Source: CAG-632 sp963626805
Lineage (GTDB): Bacteria; Bacillota; Clostridia; Lachnospirales; Lachnospiraceae
Direction of reading: 5' to 3'
DNA length: 64,000 nt
NCBI GenBank assembly: GCA_963626805.1
Contig: CAVFXS010000006.1
Span: forward strand, 1-64,000
Under the pieces are notes generated by a model that saw only the letters and a program-made list of their open reading frames with translations, searched no databases and was not told the origin of the DNA. Shown in pieces: positions 33,183 to 41,421 of the stretch. Within the stretch, counting starts at the first letter, position 1, and each line of letters begins with the position of its first letter. The position numbers were made by a program, and so were the translations under genes.

Positions 33183-35762
33183 TTACCGTGCGGTCAACTG
33201 TCCGTTTTCCACATCGATGGTTACCTTCTGATTCATTCCGAGCTTGTCGGATAAGATCAGTCTTGCAACCAGCGTTTCCACATTCTTCTGCAGATACCGC
33301 TTCAATGGTCTTGCACCGTAAATCGGATCATAACCATGATCGATAATAAATGCCTTTGCTTCGTCCGTAACACTGATTTCAATCTCACGGTCTGCCAGCC
33401 GCTTATTCAGGTCTGTGATCAGCAGGTCAACAATACCGCCGATATTCTCCTTCGTCAATGGCTTGAACATAATGGTTTCATCCAGACGGTTTAAGAACTC
33501 CGGTCTGAAATGTGCACGCAGCTCATTCATTACCATTTCCTGTGCTTCCGGCTTAATGTTGCCCTGTTCATCAATTCCTTCCAGCAGATACTGGGAACCG
33601 ATGTTGGAGGTCATGATCAGAATCGTATTCTTGAAATCAACGGTTTTACCCTTTGAGTCCGTAATACGTCCATCATCCAATACCTGCAACAGTACATTAA
33701 ATACATCCGGATGTGCTTTTTCTACCTCATCAAACAGAACTACTGAATACGGTTTCCGCCGGACAGCCTCTGTCAGCTGACCGCCTTCATCATAACCTAC
33801 ATATCCCGGAGGCGCTCCGATCAGTCTTGCCACAGAATGCTTCTCCATGTATTCACTCATATCGATACGCACCATATTGGCCTCATTATCAAACAGACTG
33901 GCTGCCAATGTCTTGGCAAGCTCTGTCTTACCGACACCGGTAGGTCCAAGGAACAGGAACGAACCAATCGGCTTCGTCGGATCCTTAATACCAGCCTTAG
34001 AACGAATGATTGCTTCACTTACCAGCTCCACTGCCTCATCCTGTCCAACAACCCGTTTATGCAGCTCCTTATCCAGATGCAGGGTCTTATTTCGCTCACT
34101 TTCTGTTAATTTTGCTACCGGAATACCGGTCCACCGGGAAATAATCTTTGCAATCTCTTCATCGGTAACACTTTCATGTACCAACGTATGCTCCTCAGAC
34201 TTAACCCGCTCTTCTTCTGCTTCCAGCTCCTTCTGAAGCTGTGGCAACTTACCATACTGCAACTCTGCCGCACGGTTCAGATCATAATTTCTCTGTGCAA
34301 TCTGAATCTGGTTATTCAATGCTTCTATCTCTTCCCGAAGCTTTGTAACATGCTCAACCTCTTTCTTCTCTTTCTCCCAGTCTGCCTTGGCACCTGCAAA
34401 CTGATCCTTTAATTCTGCCAGTTCCTTCTGAAGCTCTTCCAGACGTTCCTTACTTAACCGGTCATCCTCTTTCTTTAAGGCGGCCTCTTCAATCTCCAAC
34501 TGCATGATCTTACGAGACATATCATCCAGCTCCATCGGCATGGAATCAAGCTCTGTCTTGATCATGGCACAGGCTTCATCCACCAGGTCGATTGCCTTAT
34601 CCGGAAGGAAACGGTCGGTAATATATCGGTTGGAAAGCGTTGCCGCAGATACCAGTGCACCATCCGTAATCTTAACACCATGGAACACTTCATACCGATC
34701 CTTCAATCCACGCAGGATGGAAATCGTATCCTCTACCGTTGGCTCATTTACCATAACCGGCTGGAACCGCCGCTCCAGTGCGGCATCCTTCTCAATATAC
34801 TGCCGGTATTCATCTAGGGTCGTTGCACCGATACAATGCAGCTCACCTCTTGCCAGCATTGGCTTTAACATATTACCTGCATCCATGGCACCATCCGTCT
34901 TACCGGCACCTACGATCGTATGCAGCTCATCAATAAACAGAATGATCTTTCCTTCGCTCTTCCGAACCTCATCCAGCACTGCCTTCAGACGTTCCTCGAA
35001 CTCACCACGATATTTGGCACCGGCCAGCAAAGAACCCATATCCAATGCATAAATCTGCTTGTTCTTTAATCCATCCGGTACATCTCCCCGGACAATTCTC
35101 TGTGCCAGTCCTTCTACTGCAGCAGTTTTACCTACACCGGGTTCACCGATCAGAACCGGATTATTCTTCGTCTTACGGGACAGAATTCTTATAATATTTC
35201 GGATCTCCTGATCCCTGCCGATTACCGGATCCAGCTTCTGCTGTCTTGCACGCTCTACCAGATCATAGCCATACTTGGACAGACTGTCATACGTAGCCTC
35301 CGGATTATCCGTCTCTACCTTCTGATTACCCCGGACAGACATCAATGCCTTCAAAAATGCATCTCTGGTAATTCTATATTTCTGAAAGATACCGCGTACT
35401 GCTTTATTTGCCTTCTTGATCATTGCCAGGAAGATATGCTCTACCGATATATAGGCATCCCCCATCTGCTTTGATTCATTCTCGGCATCCATCAGTGTCA
35501 TTGTAAACTCCCGGCTCATGTACACGTCACTGGTACCCGTTACCTTCGGCCGATATGCCACTGCACGTTCACATTCTGCAGTAAATCCTTTCAGATCAAT
35601 TCCCATCTTTTCTATCATCTTGGCAATCAGACAATCATCGGTGGTCACCATACTAAGTAACAGGTGCTCCTGATCAATCTCCTGATTGTTATATTCATAG
35701 GCAAGTTTGGAACAATTTTCAATTACTTCCAGTGATTTCTTTGTAAATTTCTCAGCATCCAT
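33183..35762 (-). CDS. clpB: ATP-dependent disaggregase ClpB
   Basis: The 859-residue Hsp100 protein has the N-terminal Clp repeat domain, AAA1 with Walker A GEPGVGKTA, a long coiled-coil middle domain (about 410-520) and AAA2 with GPTGVGKTE. The middle domain separates ClpB from ClpC/ClpA, and there is no IGF loop for ClpP. It pulls apart protein aggregates together with DnaK. A perfect CIRCE lies upstream, placing it under HrcA, with a consensus sigma-A promoter. AAAAGGAGG precedes the ATG. Confidence 0.96.
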   Translation of the reverse strand: MDAEKFTKKSLEVIENCSKLAYEYNNQEIDQEHLLLSMVTTDDCLIAKMIEKMGIDLKGFTAECERAVAYRPKVTGTSDVYMSREFTMTLMDAENESKQMGDAYISVEHIFLAMIKKANKAVRGIFQKYRITRDAFLKALMSVRGNQKVETDNPEATYDSLSKYGYDLVERARQQKLDPVIGRDQEIRNIIRILSRKTKNNPVLIGEPGVGKTAAVEGLAQRIVRGDVPDGLKNKQIYALDMGSLLAGAKYRGEFEERLKAVLDEVRKSEGKIILFIDELHTIVGAGKTDGAMDAGNMLKPMLARGELHCIGATTLDEYRQYIEKDAALERRFQPVMVNEPTVEDTISILRGLKDRYEVFHGVKITDGALVSAATLSNRYITDRFLPDKAIDLVDEACAMIKTELDSMPMELDDMSRKIMQLEIEEAALKKEDDRLSKERLEELQKELAELKDQFAGAKADWEKEKKEVEHVTKLREEIEALNNQIQIAQRNYDLNRAAELQYGKLPQLQKELEAEEERVKSEEHTLVHESVTDEEIAKIISRWTGIPVAKLTESERNKTLHLDKELHKRVVGQDEAVELVSEAIIRSKAGIKDPTKPIGSFLFLGPTGVGKTELAKTLAASLFDNEANMVRIDMSEYMEKHSVARLIGAPPGYVGYDEGGQLTEAVRRKPYSVVLFDEVEKAHPDVFNVLLQVLDDGRITDSKGKTVDFKNTILIMTSNIGSQYLLEGIDEQGNIKPEAQEMVMNELRAHFRPEFLNRLDETIMFKPLTKENIGGIVDLLITDLNKRLADREIEISVTDEAKAFIIDHGYDPIYGARPLKRYLQKNVETLVARLILSDKLGMNQKVTIDVENGQLTAR

Positions 35763-35794
35763 ATTGAAAACCTCCTTTTCTTTGTTCTATTCCG

Positions 35795-35823
35795 AATATA
35801 ACACAGCTATTTTCACTTGTCAA
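35795..35823 (-). promoter_or_regulatory. Consensus promoter of clpB
   Basis: TTGACA (35818-35823) and TATATT (35795-35800) on the minus strand are exactly 17 bp apart. The start would lie near 35788, giving a leader of about 25 nt. Confidence 0.85.
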
Positions 35824-35830
35824 CAACTTT

Positions 35831-35857
35831 TTAGCACTCATTTGAGTAGAGTGCTAA
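35831..35857. promoter_or_regulatory. CIRCE operator (HrcA binding site)
   Basis: TTAGCACTC-N9-GAGTGCTAA, a perfect match to the CIRCE consensus. It lies 7 bp upstream of the clpB -35 element. Confidence 0.95.
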
Positions 35858-35891
35858 CAATTTTCTATTTCATTCTTTGTGCATATTGCTC

Positions 35892-35924
35892 AAAAAGGAC
35901 AGCCCTTTTCCGGACTGCCCTTTT
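35892..35924 (-). terminator. Terminator after the DUF4250 gene
   Basis: On the minus strand AAAAGGGCAGTCC and GGGCTGTCCTTTTT pair over nine bases (two G-T wobbles) plus A-T extension, ending in a T-run. It lies 5 bp past the DUF4250 stop codon and insulates clpB. Confidence 0.8.
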
Positions 35925-35929
35925 CCTTA

Positions 35930-36109
35930 CTATACAAAACGATTCAAGTCTTCCTTATATTGATACTGGATTTTCTGCAAGGTCGTCTCAATCTCCTGCC
36001 GGTCCACCTCCATATCCTCACAGAGTGCGTCCAGTGACGGATAAAAATCCCGGAGCTTCGTATTGACCACCGATAACAGCATCATCGGATCTTTTGGTAA
36101 CTGTTCCAT
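35930..36109 (-). CDS. DUF4250-family small protein
   Basis: This 59-residue frame is shorter than common gene-calling cut-offs. It reads MEQLPKDPMMLLSVVNTK at the start and ends in QYKEDLNRFV, the pattern of DUF4250 proteins from Clostridia (D-P-x-M-L-L-S-x-x-N-T-K-L-R-D). AGGAGA precedes the ATG, and a terminator follows. It lies 38 bp after the citrate synthase gene and is likely co-transcribed with it. The function of the family is unknown. Confidence 0.8.
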   Translation of the reverse strand: MEQLPKDPMMLLSVVNTKLRDFYPSLDALCEDMEVDRQEIETTLQKIQYQYKEDLNRFV

Positions 36110-36147
36110 ATTCTCTCCTGCTACTTATATAAATTCTAAAGTTTCCC

Positions 36148-37512
36148 TTATTTGCGCTCTGACATCGGTACATATTCCTGTGTCTTCGCTACACATTTAT
36201 AAGCCGGTCTGATAATCTTACCCTGATTGATCAGCTCTTCCATACGATGTGCACTCCAGCCGGCCATTCTTGCAATTGCAAAGATCGGTGTATAAAGCTC
36301 TGTCGGAAGATCCAGCATACTGTATACGAAACCGCTGTAGAAATCCACGTTGGCACTGACACCCTTATAAATCTTTCTCTCCTCGGCAATTACCTCCGGT
36401 GCCAGTCTGGCTACCAGTGCATACAGTGCATATTCTTCCTCCCGGTGCTTTTCAACCGAAAGCTTCTCTACAAACTGCTTAAAGATATTTGCACGCGGAT
36501 CCGAAATAGAATAAACCGCATGTCCCATTCCATAGATCAGACCCTGATGATCAAACGCCTTCTTATTCAGCAGATCCTTCAGATACTGTCTGACTTCTTC
36601 CTCATTGGTCCAATCACTGACCTTTTCCTTCATATCCTCAAACATCCGGACTACCTTGATATTGGCTCCGCCATGCTTCGGTCCCTTTAAGGATCCGAGG
36701 GATGCCGCGATACAGGAATATGTATCCGTTCCGGATGATGTTACAACATGGGTCGTAAATGTGGAATTATTACCACCGCCATGCTCCGCATGAAGCACCA
36801 GTGCCAGATCCAGAATTCTCGCCTCGAGCTCCGTATACTTACTGTCTTCACGCAACAGATATAAAATATTCTCCGCAGTTGACAGTCCCGGCTGCGGCAG
36901 ATGGATGAACAGGCTCTGTCCATCATGATAATGCTTATATGCCTGATAACCATAGACCGAAATCAACGGTACCAGTGCGGTCAGCTGCAGGCACTGTCTT
37001 AATACATTCGGTAAGGATGTATCATCTGCCCGGTCATCATACGCATACAGAGTCAGTACACTCCTTGCCAATGCATTCATCATATCCTTGCTTGGTGCCT
37101 TCATGATAATATCCCGCACAAAGCTGGTCGGAAGTGACCGATACTCCTCCAGTAAATGATTCAGCTGATCTAACTGTGCCTGTGTCGGAAGTGTTCCGAA
37201 CAGCAACAGATATAATGTCTCCTCATATCCAAACCGCTTTTCTTTAATAAAGCCACTGACTATATCCTCAATGTCAACACCATGGTAGTATAATTTACCA
37301 TCACATGGAACCATCTCACAATCCACCAGGGTATATGACTGAATCTTAGAAATCTCGGTAAGCCCTGTCAGGACTCCCTTCCCGTTAATATCCCGTAGTC
37401 CCCTCTTTACATCATATTCTACATACAGCTGTGGATCGATACTGCCATTCTTTCTGCAGATCTCCGATAAGTCCACCAATTCTTTTGTAATCTCTGAAAA
37501 ATTTCCCTGCAC
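36148..37512 (-). CDS. Citrate synthase
   Basis: From the GTG at 37512 the protein has 454 residues. Catalytic residues are visible in HAEHGGGNNSTF (His), GMGHAVYSISDPR (His and Arg) and the late helical region. It condenses oxaloacetate and acetyl-CoA, in these anaerobes probably to feed glutamate synthesis. The start is chosen because GAGGAG lies seven bases upstream and an extended -10 (37559-37567) gives a leader of about 40 nt; a longer frame to 37650 would cross that promoter. No aconitase or isocitrate dehydrogenase is nearby. Confidence 0.9.
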   Translation of the reverse strand: MQGNFSEITKELVDLSEICRKNGSIDPQLYVEYDVKRGLRDINGKGVLTGLTEISKIQSYTLVDCEMVPCDGKLYYHGVDIEDIVSGFIKEKRFGYEETLYLLLFGTLPTQAQLDQLNHLLEEYRSLPTSFVRDIIMKAPSKDMMNALARSVLTLYAYDDRADDTSLPNVLRQCLQLTALVPLISVYGYQAYKHYHDGQSLFIHLPQPGLSTAENILYLLREDSKYTELEARILDLALVLHAEHGGGNNSTFTTHVVTSSGTDTYSCIAASLGSLKGPKHGGANIKVVRMFEDMKEKVSDWTNEEEVRQYLKDLLNKKAFDHQGLIYGMGHAVYSISDPRANIFKQFVEKLSVEKHREEEYALYALVARLAPEVIAEERKIYKGVSANVDFYSGFVYSMLDLPTELYTPIFAIARMAGWSAHRMEELINQGKIIRPAYKCVAKTQEYVPMSERK

Positions 37513-37558
37513 ATGATCACTCCTCACACTTTTTTCCTTTAATTTTCTCACATTTTTC

Positions 37559-37567
37559 AGTATAGCA
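37559..37567 (-). promoter_or_regulatory. Extended -10 promoter of citrate synthase
   Basis: TGCTATACT on the minus strand, 47 bp before the GTG start. No good -35 is seen at 16-18 bp. Confidence 0.55.
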
Positions 37568-37624
37568 TAAATTATCTGACAGAAAAAGAAATTTATGTTT
37601 TTTTCAGAATCTCTTTCATTTCCT

Positions 37625-38341
37625 TTATATTTGTGAGAACACTTTCCCAATACTGTCCTGAATCAGAATATCCGCACTCTCATCCCTTGGTGTCGGTGCC
37701 TTATTGATCACCACCAGATACTTTCCGCGGAAATAATCGATCATTCCCGCTGCCGGATATACCACCAGCGATGTCCCTCCGATAATCAGCACCTCCGCCT
37801 GCGAAATATAATACAATGCCTTCTCAATCGTCTGCTGATTCAATGCTTCCTCATATAAGACCACATCCGGCTTTACGATTCCGCCACATTCACATCTTGG
37901 AACTCCGTCTGCATGAACCACATAGTCCAGATCATAGAACCGGTGACACTTTTCACAATAATTCCGTTGAATCGATCCGTGCAGCTCCAGCACTTCCTTA
38001 CTGCCTGCCATCTGATGCAGACCATCAATATTCTGCGTGATCACTGCCTGCACGTGTCTCTCCTGCTCCAGCTCTGCCAGCCGGATATGTGCAGCATTCG
38101 GCTTCGCATCTGTAAAGATCATCTTATCCTTATAAAATTCAAAAAACTCCTCCGGATGACTTCTGTAATAACTATGACTGATAATCTGCTCCGGCGGAAA
38201 CTTATATTTCTGGTTATACAGACCATCCACACTTCTGAAATCCGGGATACCACTTTCCGTTGACACGCCTGCCCCACCGAAAAACACAACCTTATTGCTT
38301 GCCTGTACCACTTCTTTTAATTCTTTTATCTTATCTTCCAT
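37625..38341 (-). CDS. cobB: Sir2-family NAD-dependent protein deacylase
   Basis: From the ATG at 38341 the protein has 238 residues. It has the NAD-binding GAGVSTESGIPDFRS, the QNIDGLHQ motif, the catalytic His in LHGS, and four zinc cysteines (CEKC ... CECG). It removes acyl groups from protein lysines using NAD+. AAAGGGGT precedes the start, and TTGTTT/TATGAT upstream form a promoter. It is transcribed divergently from the GT4 gene. A longer frame to 38425 would cover that promoter. Confidence 0.92.
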   Translation of the reverse strand: MEDKIKELKEVVQASNKVVFFGGAGVSTESGIPDFRSVDGLYNQKYKFPPEQIISHSYYRSHPEEFFEFYKDKMIFTDAKPNAAHIRLAELEQERHVQAVITQNIDGLHQMAGSKEVLELHGSIQRNYCEKCHRFYDLDYVVHADGVPRCECGGIVKPDVVLYEEALNQQTIEKALYYISQAEVLIIGGTSLVVYPAAGMIDYFRGKYLVVINKAPTPRDESADILIQDSIGKVFSQI

Positions 38342-38377
38342 ATGCATACCCCTTTCATCCTGTTTTATTCTGTTCTT

Positions 38378-38406
38378 ATCATATCCTTCTTTTCTTCCGG
38401 AAACAA
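38378..38406 (-). promoter_or_regulatory. Promoter of the Sir2 gene
   Basis: TTGTTT (38401-38406) and TATGAT (38378-38383) on the minus strand are 17 bp apart. The -35 lies 2 bp from the -35 of the divergent GT4 promoter. Confidence 0.55.
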
Positions 38407-38408
38407 TA

Positions 38409-38437
38409 TTGAAAACCCATATCAATTAAGCTATAAT
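38409..38437 (+). promoter_or_regulatory. Promoter of the GT4 gene
   Basis: TTGAAA (38409-38414) and TATAAT (38432-38437) are 17 bp apart. The start site would be near 38444, about 15 bp before the ATG at 38459, leaving a very short leader that contains AAAGGCGG. Confidence 0.7.
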
Positions 38438-38458
38438 CTAGCAAAGGCGGTGAAAAAC

Positions 38459-39586
38459 ATGAAATTATTAGTGGATGCCCGTTCCCTTGGCAGTCATCCA
38501 AGCGGAATCGGCATGTATTTATATGACTTTTTAATAGAATTACTGAAACAGCCAGATTTTGAGATCACCCTGCTGAGTGATATTGCCACCAGTGATGAGA
38601 TGCTTGATCTGGCTGAACGTGGTGTCCCGATCGTTACCTATGGAACACAAATTTCCCAGAGCGTTCAGGTGCTTAAATATTTCCGGTTCGTTCAGGACTC
38701 ATTAGACTATTATCACCCGGATCTGTTCTGGGAACCGAATAACCTGATTCCGGTTCGTCTGAAACGGTTTACCGGAAAGATTCTGGTCACCATCCATGAT
38801 GTTTTCCCATTAACCCAGCCGGAAAATCATGGACATATCTATCCGGTTTATTTTAAATACGGATTAAAACAGACCATGAAACAGGCAGACGGTCTGACCT
38901 ATAACTCCATGGAGACCAAGCGGGATGTCGAGCAGCGCTTTACAAGAGCAGCCGCCTTACCGAATCTGATCAGCTACATTATTATCAAAAATCCGGCAAA
39001 TGAGGATACTCTGCCGTCTCCAACGATTCTGTTTCCGGATATTCCGATCTTAAATGAGGATTATCTCTTATATATCGGAAATCTGGAGAAACGAAAGGGT
39101 ACCGATCTTCTGCTAAAGGCTTATCAGCTTTACCGGAAATCCGGCGGTACAAAGAACCTGTATCTCGGTGGCAAGATCCGGGAGGCCGACATTCAGAAGC
39201 TCTATAATGAGATCAGTCAGACGACTCCGGGACTTGTTTCCCTGGGTTATATCAATGAAGAGCAGAAATCCGTTCTCTTTGAGCATTGCTCCGGCTTTCT
39301 TTTCCCATCCAGAGCGGAGGGCTTCGGGATTCCGGTCATCGAAGCCATGCATTATAACAAGCCGATTCTGGCAAGCAACCTGTCTATTTTTGAAGAAATC
39401 GCAGGTAATGCCATCTCCTATTATGACTGCAGTGGTACGGATCAGGAGCAGGTTGAAAAATTATCCGAAGCCATGCTCCGGATTGCACCGGCAGACCGGG
39501 ATCAATATGCATCGGTCTGCAGCCGATATCTGCCGGAACGCTTAGGGCCTGATTTCTGTCAGTTTATCCGATCTCTGATATCCTGA
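38459..39586 (+). CDS. GT4-family glycosyltransferase
   Basis: From the ATG at 38459 the protein has 375 residues. It opens with the GT4 acceptor-domain start MKLLVDARSL and a glycine-rich loop (HPSGIGMYLYD), contains IGNLEKRKGTDLL, and has the donor motif SRAEGFGIPVIEAM. It moves a sugar from a nucleotide donor to a glycan acceptor at the membrane. A consensus promoter lies directly upstream, so the longer frame from 38342 is not used. It stands alone, away from the main polysaccharide locus. Donor and acceptor are unknown. Confidence 0.88.
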   Translation: MKLLVDARSLGSHPSGIGMYLYDFLIELLKQPDFEITLLSDIATSDEMLDLAERGVPIVTYGTQISQSVQVLKYFRFVQDSLDYYHPDLFWEPNNLIPVRLKRFTGKILVTIHDVFPLTQPENHGHIYPVYFKYGLKQTMKQADGLTYNSMETKRDVEQRFTRAAALPNLISYIIIKNPANEDTLPSPTILFPDIPILNEDYLLYIGNLEKRKGTDLLLKAYQLYRKSGGTKNLYLGGKIREADIQKLYNEISQTTPGLVSLGYINEEQKSVLFEHCSGFLFPSRAEGFGIPVIEAMHYNKPILASNLSIFEEIAGNAISYYDCSGTDQEQVEKLSEAMLRIAPADRDQYASVCSRYLPERLGPDFCQFIRSLIS

Positions 39587-39612
39587 CCACCTGATATTAT
39601 GGTCTTAATCCT

Positions 39613-40065
39613 CTAATCCTTACCGATCCGCAGAAATACCCGTACCAGAACAATAATCAAAATGATCACGGCTAGCACCGGCAGCAGCTGCCATACTACA
39701 ACCACGGCCCCGACAATCAGTGCCAGTATGATGCCCACTGCCACAAGTGCCAGCAGGATCAGAAGCAGACGTCCATACCAGGAGCGGAATGTAAAGCCGC
39801 TCCTTTTTTTCGGGGCTTCCTCCTGTGCCTGCTGTGTCCGACCGGCTGTCTCTGCATTTCGCTTTACGGAATTCGCCTCAATGATCGACTTTGCGATCAG
39901 CCGTGCCGGCCCCAGAGACTCCAAAACCTCCTGCTCCGTCTGTCCTCCGGCAATTGCCTCGTCAATATATCTTGTATAATAACTTACCGTTTCCTGTATC
40001 AGGGATGGGCTCACTTCTCCTCTCAGAGAATCCTGTAATTCCTGTAAAAATTCTGTTTTTGTCAT
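39613..40065 (-). CDS. DUF1700-family (HAAS) membrane protein
   Basis: The 150-residue protein begins MTKTEFLQELQDSL with a helical domain to about 60, typical of the HAAS/DUF1700 signalling region. After a basic linker it ends in two close membrane helices (about 100-145). Family members are often paired with PadR-like regulators; none is adjacent here. GAGGTGAC precedes the ATG. It is convergent with the GT4 gene. It lies 54 bp after the transglutaminase-like gene and may be co-transcribed. Confidence 0.8.
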   Translation of the reverse strand: MTKTEFLQELQDSLRGEVSPSLIQETVSYYTRYIDEAIAGGQTEQEVLESLGPARLIAKSIIEANSVKRNAETAGRTQQAQEEAPKKRSGFTFRSWYGRLLLILLALVAVGIILALIVGAVVVVWQLLPVLAVIILIIVLVRVFLRIGKD

Positions 40066-40119
40066 TCTTCTGTCACCTCACTGCTTCCATTTCTACCATA
40101 TGCTTCTATCTGTTCCTAT

Positions 40120-41187
40120 CTATTTCTGTATGGTTATTACCATAACCGTATAATCTTCACCTTCATATTCCTGCCAGTTCACGGATTTGGCACCTCCGGA
40201 TTTCACTACAAAGCCACAGTCATACTGTTCCTCCTGTGCATTTTTCACCATCAGCTCTATCCGGTCCGTTTCCCGCATCTGCTTTAAGACATATACCTTA
40301 AACTCATTAAAGCTGCTGACTGCAGCACCCTCCTGCTCATAATAATTGAGCTCCATAGATGTACATACAGGATATGCATCCCGGTTCCATGTGTGTGTCC
40401 GCTCCATAACTGCATCATCAATATTCAGATACACATGCAATATCTGATCCTCCGTATCCGGCAACGGATCATCCCATGTCACATCCACATGATACCATTC
40501 CCCATTGAGTTTCACAATATTCCATGCATGGCTCTCTCCGTCTGCGGTTCCTACCACCATATAGGTATCTATGCCACTGCACATCAGTAAAAGCTCCATT
40601 GCCTCTGCATATCCATTGCAGACCGACGTACCATACAGTAGAGAACCGGCCGCCGTATAAGACAACTCTTCCTTATCACCGCTTAAAAATCCATATACCG
40701 TATGGGTAACCAGATAATCATGGAAATATACCATTTTCTCATAATCTGTCATTCCGTCACACTGTCCCAGAATCTCCTGTACCGTTCCGGTCAACGACTG
40801 TGCAATCTCGTTATCCTCAATCGGAACCCCATGAACCACGTTCTGATATACATAATAATTATCCGACAGTTCCAGATCAAATCGCACCTGCTGTACCTGC
40901 GGATTCACCTTCCGCAAAACTGTGTAGGAAGCAACGTGCCCGAAAAAACCATCCAGACCATGATTGATCCCGACAAGATTCGCCTCACTCAGACCATTTA
41001 CATAGGTTGAAAATGAGGTGTTGCCTTTCATCAGCTGATCCGTAATCTGGACACCCAGCTCCTCTGCTGAGGAAATCATATTATTCTTATGGATCTGTAC
41101 TGCAAAGAGCCGCTCACCACCATATAATACTATGCCGGCAACCAGCACGATCAGTACAAGGATCACTCCAGCCCTGTTCTTCTTCAT
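40120..41187 (-). CDS. Membrane-anchored transglutaminase-like protein
   Basis: The 355-residue protein has an N-terminal membrane anchor (about 6-26), a beta/helical spacer, and a transglutaminase-like core with Cys in SVCNGYAEAM, His in ESHAWNIV and Asp in HVDVTWDDP. This set supports cysteine-protease or crosslinking activity outside the cell. AAAGGAAAGG precedes the ATG at 41187, which is better placed than the ATG five codons upstream. It has its own promoter (41223-41251). Substrates are unknown. Confidence 0.85.
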   Translation of the reverse strand: MKKNRAGVILVLIVLVAGIVLYGGERLFAVQIHKNNMISSAEELGVQITDQLMKGNTSFSTYVNGLSEANLVGINHGLDGFFGHVASYTVLRKVNPQVQQVRFDLELSDNYYVYQNVVHGVPIEDNEIAQSLTGTVQEILGQCDGMTDYEKMVYFHDYLVTHTVYGFLSGDKEELSYTAAGSLLYGTSVCNGYAEAMELLLMCSGIDTYMVVGTADGESHAWNIVKLNGEWYHVDVTWDDPLPDTEDQILHVYLNIDDAVMERTHTWNRDAYPVCTSMELNYYEQEGAAVSSFNEFKVYVLKQMRETDRIELMVKNAQEEQYDCGFVVKSGGAKSVNWQEYEGEDYTVMVITIQK

Positions 41188-41222
41188 AGCCTTTCCTTTC
41201 AATAAAATAAAAATATATGGTT

Positions 41223-41251
41223 ATTTTACCATTATTTTTTTTTACTTGCAA
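41223..41251 (-). promoter_or_regulatory. Promoter of the transglutaminase-like gene
   Basis: TTGCAA (41246-41251) and TAAAAT (41223-41228) on the minus strand are 17 bp apart, with TGG before the -10. Confidence 0.65.
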
Positions 41252-41323
41252 ACCTCTTCAATCCAGGTTAAGAAATGACAAATAAACTACATGATTTCTT
41301 CATTTTTTCTACATAAATACCCC

Positions 41324-41352
41324 TTGTATTTTATAGAATTCTTCGTTAAAAT
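41324..41352 (+). promoter_or_regulatory. Promoter of the GDPD gene
   Basis: TTGTAT (41324-41329) and TAAAAT (41347-41352) are 17 bp apart; the start would be near 41359, giving a leader of about 60 nt. Confidence 0.6.
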
Positions 41353-41360
41353 CAATATGG

Positions 41361-41378
41361 TGTAAGTTATATCTTACA
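41361..41378. promoter_or_regulatory. Palindrome just after the GDPD start site
   Basis: TGTAAG-TTATAT-CTTACA, a perfect 6-bp inverted repeat around a 6-bp AT centre at about +2 to +20. It is placed where a repressor could block transcription, or it may be a weak 5' hairpin. Confidence 0.35.
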
Positions 41379-41421
41379 ATTCAGATCCAACTCTCACAGA
41401 AAGAAAGGAAGCATACTAATT

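Noticed and set aside
34504..35052. 182-codon plus-strand frame opposite clpB
   Set aside because: Ser/Ile-rich antisense shadow of a conserved gene.
37513..37650. N-terminal extension of citrate synthase
   Set aside because: The stretch is AT-rich, overlaps the Sir2 gene end and crosses an extended -10; GTG at 37512 has GAGGAG.
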